This document shows, in pieces, positions 45,201 through 60,100 of a stretch of 64,000 nt of DNA. Where the stretch lies: positions 48,981,531 through 49,045,530 of the forward strand of contig CM060064.1 of assembly GCA_030533445.1 (NCBI GenBank). Reading direction: 5' to 3'. The notes beneath the pieces were generated by a model. It saw only the letters and a program-made list of their open reading frames with translations, ran no database searches and was not told where the DNA came from. The number at the start of each line of letters is the position of its first letter. The stretch's first letter is position 1. The DNA comes from Cyprinodon diabolis (Eukaryota; Chordata; Actinopteri; Cyprinodontiformes; Cyprinodontidae). Both the position numbers and the translations under genes were made by a program.

Positions 45201-47289
45201 GCTTCATCATCCTCACTGCTTCATCATCCTCACTGCTTCATCATCCTCACTGCTTCTTCATCTTCCCTGTTTCATCATCCTCCCTGCTTCTTCATCCTCC
45301 CTGCTTCATCATCCTCACTGCTTCCTCATCCTCACTGCTTCATCATCCTCACTGCTTCATCTTCCTCCCTGCTTCCTCATCCTCCCTGCTTCTTCATCCT
45401 CACTGCTTCTTCATCTTCCCTTCTTCATCATCTTCCCTGCTTCATCATCCTCACTGCTTCATCATCCTCACTGCTTCTTCATCTTCCCTGCTTCATCATC
45501 CTCACTGCTTCTTCATCCTCACTAATTCATCATCCTCACTGCTTCTTCATCTTCCCTGCTTCATCATCCTCACTGCTTCATCATCCTCACTGCTTCTTCA
45601 TCTTCCTCACTGCTTCATCTTCCTCCCTGCTTCTTCATCCTCACTGCTTCATCTTCCTCATTGCTTCTTCATCCTCACTGCTTCATCAACCTCCCCGCTT
45701 CTTCATCCTCCCTGCTTCATCATCCTCCCTGCTTCTTCATCCTCCCTGCTTCTTCATCCTCACTGCTTCATCATCCTCACTGCTTCTTCATCCTCCCTGC
45801 TTCATCATCCTCACTGCTTCTTCATCCTCCCTGCGTCTTCATCCTCCCTGCTTCATCATCCTCCCTGCTTCATCATCCTCCCTGCTTCTTCATCCTCACT
45901 GCTTCTTCATCTTCCCTGCTTCATCATCTTCCCGGCTTCATCATCCTCACTGCTTCTTCATCCTCCCTGCTTCTTCATCCTCCCTGCTTCTTCATCTTCC
46001 CAGCTTCATCATCTTCCCTGCTTCATCATCCTCACTGCTTCTTCATCCTCACTGCTTCATCATCCTCACTGCTTCTTCATCCTCCCTGCTTCATCAACCT
46101 CCCTGCTTCTTCATCCTCACTGCTTCTTCATCCTCCCTGCTTCATCATCCTTTACTGCTTCTTCATCCTCCCTGCTTCATCATCCTGACTGCTTCTTCAT
46201 CCTCCCTGCTTCTTCATCCTCCCTGCTTCATCATCCTCACTGCTTCTCCATCCTCACTGCTTTATCATCCTCACTGCTTCTTCATCCTCCCTGCTTCTTT
46301 ATCCTCACTGCTTCTTCATCCTCACTGCTTCATCATCCTCCCTGCTTCTTCATCCTCCCTGCTTCATCATCCTCACTGCTTCTTCATCCTCCCTGCTTCA
46401 TCATCCTCACTGCTTCTACATCCTCCCTGCTTCATCATCCTCACTGCTTCTTCATCCTCCCTGCTTCATCATCCTCCCTGCTTCTTCATCCTCCCTGCTT
46501 CATCATCCTCACTGCTTCTTCATCCTCCCTGCTTCTTCATCCTTCCTGCTTCTTCATCCTCCCTGCTTCATCATCCTCACTGCTTCTTCATCCTCCCTAC
46601 TTCTTCATCCTCCCTGCTTCTTCATCCTCACTGCTTCTTCATCTTCACTGCTTCTTCATCCTCACTGCTTCTTCATCCTCCCTGCTTCATCATCCTCACT
46701 GCTTCACCATCCTCACTGCTTCTTCATCCTCCCTGCTTCTTCATCCTCCCTGCTTCTTCATCCTCACTGCTTCTTCATCTTCCCTGCTTCTTCATCCTCA
46801 CTGCTTCTTCATCCTCCCTCCTTCATCATCCTCACTGCTTCTTCATCCTCCCTGCTTCTTCATCCTCACTGCTTCTTCATCCTCCTTGCTTCATCATCTT
46901 CCCTGCTTCATCATCCTCACTGCTTCATCATCCTCACTGCTTCTTCATCTTCCCTGCTTCATCATCCTCACTGCTTCTTCATCCTCACTGCTTCATCATC
47001 CTCACTGCCTCTTCATCCTCCCTGCTTCATCATCTTCACTGCTTCTTCATCCTCACTGCTTCTTCATCCTCCCTGCTTCATCATCTTCCCTGCTTCATCA
47101 TCCTCACTGCTTCTTCATCCTCCTTGCTTCATCTTCCTCCCTGCTTCTTCATCCTCACTGCTTCTTCATCCTCCCTGCTTCATCATCCTCACTGCTTCTT
47201 CATCCTCACTGCTTCATCATCCTCACTGCTTCATCATCCTCACTGCTTCTTCATCCTCCCTGCTTCATCATCTTCACTGCTTCATCTTC

Positions 47290-50200
47290 CTCACTGCTTC
47301 TTCATCCTCCCTGCTTCATCATCCTCCCTGCTTCATCATCCTCACTGCTTCTTCATCCTCCCTGCTTCATCATCCTCACTGCTTCATCATCCTTCCTGCT
47401 TCTTCATCCTCCCTGCTTTATATCATCCCTGCTTCATCATCCTCCCCGCTTCTTCATCCTCCCCGCTTCTTCATCCTCACTGCTTCATCTTCCTCACTGC
47501 TTCATCTTCCTCCCTGCTTCTTCATCCTCACTGCATCATCATCATCACTGCTTCTTCATCTTCCCTGCTTCATCATCCTCACTGCTTCTTCATCCTCCCT
47601 GCTTCATCATCCTCCCTGCTTCATCATCCTCACTGCTTCTTCATCCTCCCTGCTTCATCATCCTCACTGCTTCTTCATCCTCCCTGCTTCATCATCCTCA
47701 CTGCTTCATCATCCTCACTGCTTCATCATCCTCCCTGCTTCTTCATCCTCCCTGCTTCTTTATCCTCACTGCTTCTTCATCCTCCCTGCTTCATCATCTT
47801 CACTGCTTCTTCATCCTCACTGCTTCTTCATCCTCCTTGCTTCATCATCTTCCCTGCTTCATCATCCTCACTGCTTCATCATCCTCACTGCTTCTTCATC
47901 TTCCCTGCTTCATCATCCTCACTGCTTCTTCATCTTCCCTGCTTCATCATCCTCACTGCTTCTTCATCCTCCCTGCTTCATCATCCTCCCTGCTTCATCA
48001 TCCTCACTGCTTCTTCATCCTCCCTGCTTCATCATCCTCACTGCTTCATCATCCTCACTGCTTCATCATCCTCCCTGCTTCTTCATCCTCCCTGCTTCTT
48101 TATCCTCACTGCTTCTTCATCCTCCCTGCTTCATCATCTTCACTGCTTCTTCATCCTCACTGCTTCATCTTCCTCACTGCTTCATCTTCCTCACTGCTTC
48201 ATCTTCCTCACTGCTTTATCATCCTCACTGCTTCTTCACCCTCCCTGCTTCATCATCCTCACTGCTTCATCATCCTCACTGCTTCTTCATCCTCCCTGCT
48301 TCTTCATCCTCCCTGCTTCTTTATCCTCACTGCTTCTTCATCCTCCCTGCTTCATCATCTTCACTGCTTCTTCATCCTCACTGCTTCATCTTCCTCACTG
48401 CTTCATCTTCCTCACTGCTTCATCTTCCTCACTGCTTTATCATCCTCACTGCTTCTTCACCCTCCCTGCTTCATCATCCTCACTGCTTCATCATCCTCAC
48501 TGCTTCTTCATCCTCCCTGCTTTTTCATCCTCACCGCTTCATCATCCTCACTGCTTCTTCATCTTCCCTGCTTCATCATCCTCACTGCTTCTTCATCCTC
48601 CCTGCTTCATCATCCTCCCTGCTTCATCATCCTCACTGCTTCTTCATCCTCCCTGCTTCTTCATCCTCCCTGCTTCTTTATCCTCACTGCTTCTTCATCC
48701 TCCCTGCTTCATCATCTTCCCTGCTTCATCATCCTCACTGCTTCTTCATCCTCCTTGCTTCATCTTCCTCCCTGCTTCTTCATCCTCACTGCTTCTTCAT
48801 CCTCCCTGCTTCATCATCCTCACTGCTTCTTCATCCTCACTGCTTCATCATCCTCACTGCTTCTTCATCCTCCCTGCTTCATCATCTTCACTGCTTCATC
48901 TTCCTCACTGCTTCTTCATCCTCCCTGCTTCATCATCCTCCCTGCTTCTTCATCCTCACTGCTTCATCATCCTCCCTGCTTCATCATCCTCACTGCTTCA
49001 TCATCCTCCCTGCTTCTTCATCCTCACTGCTTCATCATCCTCCCTGCTTCATCATCCTCACTGCTTCTTCACCCTCCCTGCTTCATCATCCTCACTGCTT
49101 CATCATCCTCACTGCTTCATCATCCTCACTGCTTCTTCATCCTCACTGCTTCATCATCCTCCCTGCTTCTTCATCCTCCCTGCTTCATCATCCTCACTGC
49201 TTCTTCATCCTCCCTGCTTCATCATCCTCCCTGCTTCATCATCCTCACAGCTTCTTCATCCTCCCTGCTTCATCATCCTCACTGCTTCTTCATCCTCCCT
49301 GCTTCATCATCCTCACTGCTTCATCATCCTCACTGCTTCTTCATCCTCCCTGCTTCATCATCCTCACTGCTTCATCATCCTTCCTGCTTCTTCATCCTCC
49401 CTGCTTTATATCATCCCTGCTTCATCATCCTCCCCGCTTCTTCATCCTCCCCGCTTCTTCATCCTCACTGCTTCATCTTCCTCACTGCTTCATCTTCCTC
49501 CCTGCTTCTTCATCCTCACTGCATCATCATCATCACTGCTTCTTCATCTTCCCTGCTTCATCATCCTCACTGCTTCTTCATCCTCCCTGCTTCATCATCC
49601 TCCCTGCTTCATCATCCTCACTGCTTCTTCATCCTCCCTGCTTCATCATCCTCACTGCTTCTTCATCCTCCCTGCTTCATCATCCTCACTGCTTCATCAT
49701 CCTCACTGCTTCATCATCCTCCCTGCTTCTTCATCCTCCCTGCTTCTTTATCCTCACTGCTTCTTCATCCTCCCTGCTTCATCATCTTCACTGCTTCTTC
49801 ATCCTCACTGCTTCTTCATCCTCCTTGCTTCATCATCTTCCCTGCTTCATCATCCTCACTGCTTCATCATCCTCACTGCTTCTTCATCTTCCCTGCTTCA
49901 TCATCCTCACTGCTTCTTCATCTTCCCTGCTTCATCATCCTCACTGCTTCTTCATCCTCCCTGCTTCATCATCCTCCCTGCTTCATCATCCTCACTGCTT
50001 CTTCATCCTCCCTGCTTCATCATCCTCACTGCTTCATCATCCTCACTGCTTCATCATCCTCCCTGCTTCTTCATCCTCCCTGCTTCTTTATCCTCACTGC
50101 TTCTTCATCCTCCCTGCTTCATCATCTTCACTGCTTCTTCATCCTCACTGCTTCATCTTCCTCACTGCTTCATCTTCCTCACTGCTTCATCTTCCTCACT

Positions 50201-53200
50201 GCTTTATCATCCTCACTGCTTCTTCACCCTCCCTGCTTCATCATCCTCACTGCTTCATCATCCTCACTGCTTCTTCATCCTCCCTGCTTCTTCATCCTCC
50301 CTGCTTCTTTATCCTCACTGCTTCTTCATCCTCCCTGCTTCATCATCTTCACTGCTTCTTCATCCTCACTGCTTCATCTTCCTCACTGCTTCATCTTCCT
50401 CACTGCTTCATCTTCCTCACTGCTTTATCATCCTCACTGCTTCTTCACCCTCCCTGCTTCATCATCCTCACTGCTTCATCATCCTCACTGCTTCTTCATC
50501 CTCCCTGCTTTTTCATCCTCACCGCTTCATCATCCTCACTGCTTCTTCATCTTCCCTGCTTCATCATCCTCACTGCTTCTTCATCCTCCCTGCTTCATCA
50601 TCCTCCCTGCTTCATCATCCTCACTGCTTCTTCATCCTCCCTGCTTCTTCATCCTCCCTGCTTCTTTATCCTCACTGCTTCTTCATCCTCCCTGCTTCAT
50701 CATCTTCCCTGCTTCATCATCCTCACTGCTTCTTCATCCTCCTTGCTTCATCTTCCTCCCTGCTTCTTCATCCTCACTGCTTCTTCATCCTCCCTGCTTC
50801 ATCATCCTCACTGCTTCTTCATCCTCACTGCTTCATCATCCTCACTGCTTCTTCATCCTCCCTGCTTCATCATCTTCACTGCTTCATCTTCCTCACTGCT
50901 TCTTCATCCTCCCTGCTTCATCATCCTCCCTGCTTCTTCATCCTCACTGCTTCATCATCCTCCCTGCTTCATCATCCTCACTGCTTCATCATCCTCCCTG
51001 CTTCTTCATCCTCACTGCTTCATCATCCTCCCTGCTTCATCATCCTCACTGCTTCTTCACCCTCCCTGCTTCATCATCCTCACTGCTTCATCATCCTCAC
51101 TGCTTCATCATCCTCACTGCTTCTTCATCCTCACTGCTTCATCATCCTCCCTGCTTCTTCATCCTCCCTGCTTCATCATCCTCACTGCTTCTTCATCCTC
51201 CCTGCTTCATCATCCTCCCTGCTTCATCATCCTCACAGCTTCTTCATCCTCCCTGCTTCATCATCCTCACTGCTTCTTCATCCTCCCTGCTTCATCATCC
51301 TCACTGCTTCATCATCCTCACTGCTTCTTCATCCTCCCTGCTTCATCATCCTCACTGCTTCATCATCCTTCCTGCTTCTTCATCCTCCCTGCTTTATATC
51401 ATCCCTGCTTCATCATCCTCCCCGCTTCTTCATCCTCCCCGCTTCTTCATCCTCACTGCTTCATCTTCCTCACTGCTTCATCTTCCTCCCTGCTTCTTCA
51501 TCCTCACTGCATCATCATCATCACTGCTTCTTCATCTTCCCTGCTTCATCATCCTCACTGCTTCTTCATCCTCCCTGCTTCATCATCCTCCCTGCTTCAT
51601 CATCCTCACTGCTTCTTCATCCTCCCTGCTTCATCATCCTCACTGCTTCTTCATCCTCCCTGCTTCATCATCCTCACTGCTTCATCATCCTCACTGCTTC
51701 ATCATCCTCCCTGCTTCTTCATCCTCCCTGCTTCTTTATCCTCACTGCTTCTTCATCCTCCCTGCTTCATCATCTTCACTGCTTCTTCATCCTCACTGCT
51801 TCTTCATCCTCCTTGCTTCATCATCTTCCCTGCTTCATCATCCTCACTGCTTCATCATCCTCACTGCTTCTTCATCTTCCCTGCTTCATCATCCTCACTG
51901 CTTCTTCATCTTCCCTGCTTCATCATCCTCACTGCTTCTTCATCCTCCCTGCTTCATCATCCTCCCTGCTTCATCATCCTCACTGCTTCTTCATCCTCCC
52001 TGCTTCATCATCCTCACTGCTTCATCATCCTCACTGCTTCATCATCCTCCCTGCTTCTTCATCCTCCCTGCTTCTTTATCCTCACTGCTTCTTCATCCTC
52101 CCTGCTTCATCATCTTCACTGCTTCTTCATCCTCACTGCTTCATCTTCCTCACTGCTTCATCTTCCTCACTGCTTCATCTTCCTCACTGCTTTATCATCC
52201 TCACTGCTTCTTCACCCTCCCTGCTTCATCATCCTCACTGCTTCATCATCCTCACTGCTTCTTCATCCTCCCTGCTTCTTCATCCTCCCTGCTTCTTTAT
52301 CCTCACTGCTTCTTCATCCTCCCTGCTTCATCATCTTCACTGCTTCTTCATCCTCACTGCTTCATCTTCCTCACTGCTTCATCTTCCTCACTGCTTCATC
52401 TTCCTCACTGCTTTATCATCCTCACTGCTTCTTCACCCTCCCTGCTTCATCATCCTCACTGCTTCATCATCCTCACTGCTTCTTCATCCTCCCTGCTTTT
52501 TCATCCTCACCGCTTCATCATCCTCACTGCTTCTTCATCTTCCCTGCTTCATCATCCTCACTGCTTCTTCATCCTCCCTGCTTCATCATCCTCCCTGCTT
52601 CATCATCCTCACTGCTTCTTCATCCTCCCTGCTTCTTCATCCTCCCTGCTTCTTTATCCTCACTGCTTCTTCATCCTCCCTGCTTCATCATCTTCCCTGC
52701 TTCATCATCCTCACTGCTTCTTCATCCTCCTTGCTTCATCTTCCTCCCTGCTTCTTCATCCTCACTGCTTCTTCATCCTCCCTGCTTCATCATCCTCACT
52801 GCTTCTTCATCCTCACTGCTTCATCATCCTCACTGCTTCTTCATCCTCCCTGCTTCATCATCTTCACTGCTTCATCTTCCTCACTGCTTCTTCATCCTCC
52901 CTGCTTCATCATCCTCCCTGCTTCTTCATCCTCACTGCTTCATCATCCTCCCTGCTTCATCATCCTCACTGCTTCATCATCCTCCCTGCTTCTTCATCCT
53001 CACTGCTTCATCATCCTCCCTGCTTCATCATCCTCACTGCTTCTTCACCCTCCCTGCTTCATCATCCTCACTGCTTCATCATCCTCACTGCTTCATCATC
53101 CTCACTGCTTCTTCATCCTCACTGCTTCATCATCCTCCCTGCTTCTTCATCCTCCCTGCTTCATCATCCTCACTGCTTCTTCATCCTCCCTGCTTCATCA

Positions 53201-56200
53201 TCCTCCCTGCTTCATCATCCTCACAGCTTCTTCATCCTCCCTGCTTCATCATCCTCACTGCTTCTTCATCCTCCCTGCTTCATCATCCTCACTGCTTCAT
53301 CATCCTCACTGCTTCTTCATCCTCCCTGCTTCATCATCCTCACTGCTTCATCATCCTTCCTGCTTCTTCATCCTCCCTGCTTTATATCATCCCTGCTTCA
53401 TCATCCTCCCCGCTTCTTCATCCTCCCCGCTTCTTCATCCTCACTGCTTCATCTTCCTCACTGCTTCATCTTCCTCCCTGCTTCTTCATCCTCACTGCAT
53501 CATCATCATCACTGCTTCTTCATCTTCCCTGCTTCATCATCCTCACTGCTTCTTCATCCTCCCTGCTTCATCATCCTCCCTGCTTCATCATCCTCACTGC
53601 TTCTTCATCCTCCCTGCTTCATCATCCTCACTGCTTCTTCATCCTCCCTGCTTCATCATCCTCACTGCTTCATCATCCTCACTGCTTCATCATCCTCCCT
53701 GCTTCTTCATCCTCCCTGCTTCTTTATCCTCACTGCTTCTTCATCCTCCCTGCTTCATCATCTTCACTGCTTCTTCATCCTCACTGCTTCTTCATCCTCC
53801 TTGCTTCATCATCTTCCCTGCTTCATCATCCTCACTGCTTCATCATCCTCACTGCTTCTTCATCTTCCCTGCTTCATCATCCTCACTGCTTCTTCATCTT
53901 CCCTGCTTCATCATCCTCACTGCTTCTTCATCCTCCCTGCTTCATCATCCTCCCTGCTTCATCATCCTCACTGCTTCTTCATCCTCCCTGCTTCATCATC
54001 CTCACTGCTTCATCATCCTCACTGCTTCATCATCCTCCCTGCTTCTTCATCCTCCCTGCTTCTTTATCCTCACTGCTTCTTCATCCTCCCTGCTTCATCA
54101 TCTTCACTGCTTCTTCATCCTCACTGCTTCATCTTCCTCACTGCTTCATCTTCCTCACTGCTTCATCTTCCTCACTGCTTTATCATCCTCACTGCTTCTT
54201 CACCCTCCCTGCTTCATCATCCTCACTGCTTCATCATCCTCACTGCTTCTTCATCCTCCCTGCTTCTTCATCCTCCCTGCTTCTTTATCCTCACTGCTTC
54301 TTCATCCTCCCTGCTTCATCATCTTCACTGCTTCTTCATCCTCACTGCTTCATCTTCCTCACTGCTTCATCTTCCTCACTGCTTCATCTTCCTCACTGCT
54401 TTATCATCCTCACTGCTTCTTCACCCTCCCTGCTTCATCATCCTCACTGCTTCATCATCCTCACTGCTTCTTCATCCTCCCTGCTTTTTCATCCTCACCG
54501 CTTCATCATCCTCACTGCTTCTTCATCTTCCCTGCTTCATCATCCTCACTGCTTCTTCATCCTCCCTGCTTCATCATCCTCCCTGCTTCATCATCCTCAC
54601 TGCTTCTTCATCCTCCCTGCTTCTTCATCCTCCCTGCTTCTTTATCCTCACTGCTTCTTCATCCTCCCTGCTTCATCATCTTCCCTGCTTCATCATCCTC
54701 ACTGCTTCTTCATCCTCCTTGCTTCATCTTCCTCCCTGCTTCTTCATCCTCACTGCTTCTTCATCCTCCCTGCTTCATCATCCTCACTGCTTCTTCATCC
54801 TCACTGCTTCATCATCCTCACTGCTTCTTCATCCTCCCTGCTTCATCATCTTCACTGCTTCATCTTCCTCACTGCTTCTTCATCCTCCCTGCTTCATCAT
54901 CCTCCCTGCTTCTTCATCCTCACTGCTTCATCATCCTCCCTGCTTCATCATCCTCACTGCTTCATCATCCTCCCTGCTTCTTCATCCTCACTGCTTCATC
55001 ATCCTCCCTGCTTCATCATCCTCACTGCTTCTTCACCCTCCCTGCTTCATCATCCTCACTGCTTCATCATCCTCACTGCTTCATCATCCTCACTGCTTCT
55101 TCATCCTCACTGCTTCATCATCCTCCCTGCTTCTTCATCCTCCCTGCTTCATCATCCTCACTGCTTCTTCATCCTCCCTGCTTCATCATCCTCCCTGCTT
55201 CATCATCCTCACAGCTTCTTCATCCTCCCTGCTTCATCATCCTCACTGCTTCTTCATCCTCCCTGCTTCATCATCCTCACTGCTTCATCATCCTCACTGC
55301 TTCTTCATCCTCCCTGCTTCATCATCCTCACTGCTTCATCATCCTTCCTGCTTCTTCATCCTCCCTGCTTTATATCATCCCTGCTTCATCATCCTCCCCG
55401 CTTCTTCATCCTCCCCGCTTCTTCATCCTCACTGCTTCATCTTCCTCACTGCTTCATCTTCCTCCCTGCTTCTTCATCCTCACTGCATCATCATCATCAC
55501 TGCTTCTTCATCTTCCCTGCTTCATCATCCTCACTGCTTCTTCATCCTCCCTGCTTCATCATCCTCCCTGCTTCATCATCCTCACTGCTTCTTCATCCTC
55601 CCTGCTTCATCATCCTCACTGCTTCTTCATCCTCCCTGCTTCATCATCCTCACTGCTTCATCATCCTCACTGCTTCATCATCCTCCCTGCTTCTTCATCC
55701 TCCCTGCTTCTTTATCCTCACTGCTTCTTCATCCTCCCTGCTTCATCATCTTCACTGCTTCTTCATCCTCACTGCTTCTTCATCCTCCTTGCTTCATCAT
55801 CTTCCCTGCTTCATCATCCTCACTGCTTCATCATCCTCACTGCTTCTTCATCTTCCCTGCTTCATCATCCTCACTGCTTCTTCATCTTCCCTGCTTCATC
55901 ATCCTCACTGCTTCTTCATCCTCCCTGCTTCATCATCCTCCCTGCTTCATCATCCTCACTGCTTCTTCATCCTCCCTGCTTCATCATCCTCACTGCTTCA
56001 TCATCCTCACTGCTTCATCATCCTCCCTGCTTCTTCATCCTCCCTGCTTCTTTATCCTCACTGCTTCTTCATCCTCCCTGCTTCATCATCTTCACTGCTT
56101 CTTCATCCTCACTGCTTCATCTTCCTCACTGCTTCATCTTCCTCACTGCTTCATCTTCCTCACTGCTTTATCATCCTCACTGCTTCTTCACCCTCCCTGC

Positions 56201-57163
56201 TTCATCATCCTCACTGCTTCATCATCCTCACTGCTTCTTCATCCTCCCTGCTTCTTCATCCTCCCTGCTTCTTTATCCTCACTGCTTCTTCATCCTCCCT
56301 GCTTCATCATCTTCACTGCTTCTTCATCCTCACTGCTTCATCTTCCTCACTGCTTCATCTTCCTCACTGCTTCATCTTCCTCACTGCTTTATCATCCTCA
56401 CTGCTTCTTCACCCTCCCTGCTTCATCATCCTCACTGCTTCATCATCCTCACTGCTTCTTCATCCTCCCTGCTTTTTCATCCTCACCGCTTCATCATCCT
56501 CACTGCTTCTTCATCTTCCCTGCTTCATCATCCTCACTGCTTCTTCATCCTCCCTGCTTCATCATCCTCCCTGCTTCATCATCCTCACTGCTTCTTCATC
56601 CTCCCTGCTTCTTCATCCTCCCTGCTTCTTTATCCTCACTGCTTCTTCATCCTCCCTGCTTCATCATCTTCCCTGCTTCATCATCCTCACTGCTTCTTCA
56701 TCCTCCTTGCTTCATCTTCCTCCCTGCTTCTTCATCCTCACTGCTTCTTCATCCTCCCTGCTTCATCATCCTCACTGCTTCTTCATCCTCACTGCTTCAT
56801 CATCCTCACTGCTTCTTCATCCTCCCTGCTTCATCATCTTCACTGCTTCATCTTCCTCACTGCTTCTTCATCCTCCCTGCTTCATCATCCTCCCTGCTTC
56901 TTCATCCTCACTGCTTCATCATCCTCCCTGCTTCATCATCCTCACTGCTTCATCATCCTCCCTGCTTCTTCATCCTCACTGCTTCATCATCCTCCCTGCT
57001 TCATCATCCTCACTGCTTCTTCACCCTCCCTGCTTCATCATCCTCACTGCTTCATCATCCTCACTGCTTCATCATCCTCACTGCTTCTTCATCCTCACTG
57101 CTTCATCATCCTCCCTGCTTCTTCATCCTCCCTGCTTCATCATCCTCACTGCTTCTTCATCCT
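47290..57163. repeat. Five near-identical 1988-bp higher-order repeats inside the giant array
   Basis: TTTATATCAT occurs at 47417, 49405, 51393, 53381 and 55369, always 1988 bases apart. TTTTTCATCC occurs at 48521, 50509, 52497, 54485 and 56473 at the same spacing. All private variants checked fall at the same place in each copy, so the copies are nearly identical over almost five units. 1988 is 117 units minus one base. The pattern ends at about 57164 where CATCAACC variants appear. Confidence 0.92.
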
Positions 57164-60100
57164 CACTGCTTCATCATCCTCCCTGCTTCATCAACCTCCC
57201 TGCTTCATCAACCTCCCTGCTTCTTCATCCTCACTGCTTCTTCATCCTCCCTGCTTCATCATCCTTTACTGCTTCTTCATCCTCCCTGCTTCATCATCCT
57301 GACTGCTTCTTCATCCTCCCTGCTACTTCATCCTCCCAGCTTCATCATCCTCACTGCTTCTTCATCCTCCCTGCTTCATCATCCTCACTACTTCATCATC
57401 CTCACTGCTTCATCATCCTCACTGCTTCATCATCCTCCCTGCTTCTTCATCCTCCCTGCTTCTTTATCCTCCCTGCTTCTTAATCCTCCCTGCTTCATAA
57501 TCTTCACTGCTTCTTCATCCTCACTGCTTCATCTTCCTCACTGCTTCATCTTCCTCACTGCTTCATCTTCCTCACTGCTTTATCATCCTCACTGCTTCTT
57601 CACCCTCCCTGCTTCTTCATCCTCACTGCTTCTTCATCTTCCCTGCTTCTTCATCCTCACTGCTTCATCATCCTCCCTGCTTCATCATCCTCACTGCTTC
57701 TTCATCCTCCCTGCTTCTTCATCCTCACTGCTTCATCATCCTCACTGCTTCCTCATCCTCACTGCTTCATCATCCTCACTGCTTCATCTTCCTCCCTGCT
57801 TCCTCATCCTCCCTGCTTCTTCATCCTCACTGCTTCTTCATCTTCCCTTCTTCATCATCTTCCCTGCTTCATCATCCTCACTGCTTCTTCATCCTCACTG
57901 CTTCATCATCCTCACTGCTTCTTCATCTTCCCTGCTTCATCATCCTCACTGCTTCATCATCCTCACTGCTTCTTCATCTTCCTCACTGCTTCATCTTCCT
58001 CCCTGCTTCTTCATCCTCACTGCTTCATCTTCCTCATTGCTTCTTCATCCTCACTGCTTCATCAACCTCCCCGCTTCTTCATCCTCCCTGCTTCATCATC
58101 CTCCCTGCTTCTTCATCCTCCCTGCTTCTTCATCCTCACTGCTTCATCATCCTCACTGCTTCTTCATCCTCCCTGCTTCATCATCCTCACTGCTTCTTCA
58201 TCCTCCCTGCGTCTTCATCCTCCCTGCTTCATCATCCTCCCTGCTTCATCATCCTCCCTGCTTCTTCATCCTCACTGCTTCTTCATCTTCCCTGCTTCAT
58301 CATCTTCCCGGCTTCATCATCCTCACTGCTTCTTCATCCTCCCTGCTTCTTCATCCTCCCTGCTTCTTCATCCTCACTGCTTCTTCATCTTCCCAGCTTC
58401 ATCATCTTCCCTGCTTCATCATCCTCACTGCTTCTTCATCCTCACTGCTTCTTCATCCTCACTGCTTCATCATCCTCACTGCTTCTTAATCCTCACTGCT
58501 TCTTCATCTTCCCTGCTTCATCATCCTCACTGCTTCATCATCCTCACTGCTTCTTCATCTTCCTCATTGCTTCATCTTCCTCCCTGCTTCTTCATCCTCA
58601 CTGCTTCATCTTCCTCATTGCTTCTTCATCCTCACTGCTTCATCATCCTCCCCGCTTCTTCATCCTCCCTGCTTCATCATCCTCCCTGCTTCATCATCCT
58701 CCCTGCTTCTTCATCCTCCCTGTTCTTCATCCTCACTGCTTCATAATCCTCACTGCTTCTTCATCCTCCCTGCTTCTTCATCCTCCCTGCTTCTTCATCC
58801 TCGCTGCTTCATCATCCTCCCTGCTTCTTCATCCTCCCTGCTTCATCATCCTCACTGCTTCTTCATCCTCCCTGCTTCATCATCCTCACTGCTTCTTCAT
58901 CCTCCCTGCTTCTTCATCCTCCCTGCTTCATCATCCTCCCTGCTTCTTCATCCTCCCTGCTTTATATCATCTCTGCTTCATCATCCTCCCCGCTTCTTCA
59001 TCCTCCCCGCTTCTTCATCCTCACTGCTTCATCTTCCTCATTGCTTCTTCATCCTCACTGCTTCATCTTCCTCCCTGCTTCTTCATCCTCACTGCTTCAT
59101 CATCATCACTGCTTCTTCATCTTCCCTGCTTCATCATCCTCACTGCTTCTTCATCCTCCCTGCTTCATCATCCTCCCTGCTTCATCATCCTCACAGCTTC
59201 TTCATCCTCCCTGCTTCATCATCCTCACTGCTTCTTCATCCTCCCTGCTTCATCATCCTCACTGCTTCATCATCCTCACTGCTTCTTCATCCTCCCTGCT
59301 TCATCATCCTCACTGCTTCATCATCCTTCCTGCTTCTTCATCCTCCCTGCTTTATATCATCCCTGCTTCATCATCCTCCCCGCTTCTTCATCCTCCCCGC
59401 TTCTTCATCCTCACTGCTTCATCTTCCTCATTGCTTCTTCATCCTCACTGCTTCATCTTCCTCACTGCTTCATCTTCCTCCCTGCTTCTTCATCCTCACT
59501 GCATCATCATCATCACTGCTTCTTCATCTTCCCTGCTTCATCATCCTCACTGCTTCTTCATCCTCACTGCTTCATCATCCTCCCTGCTTCATCATCCTCA
59601 CTGCTTCTTCATCCTCCCTGCTTCATCATCCTCACTGCTTCATCATCCTCACTGCTTCATCATCCTCCCTGCTTCTTTATCCTCACTGCTTCTTCATCCT
59701 CCCTGCTTCATCATCTTCACTGCTTCTTCATCCTCACTGCTTCTTCATCCTCCTTGCTTCATCATCTTCCCTGCTTCATCATCCTCACTGCTTCATCATC
59801 CTCACTGCTTCTTCATCTTCCCTGCTTCATCATCCTCACTGCTTCTTCATCTTCCCTGCTTCATCATCCTCACTGCTTCTTCATCCTCCCTGCTTCATCA
59901 TCCTCCCTGCTTCATCATCCTCACTGCTTCTTCATCCTCCCTGCTTCATCATCCTCACTGCTTCATCATCCTCACTGCTTCATCATCCTCCCTGCTTCTT
60001 CATCCTCCCTGCTTCTTTATCCTCACTGCTTCTTCATCCTCCCTGCTTCATCATCTTCACTGCTTCTTCATCCTCACTGCTTCATCTTCCTCACTGCTTC

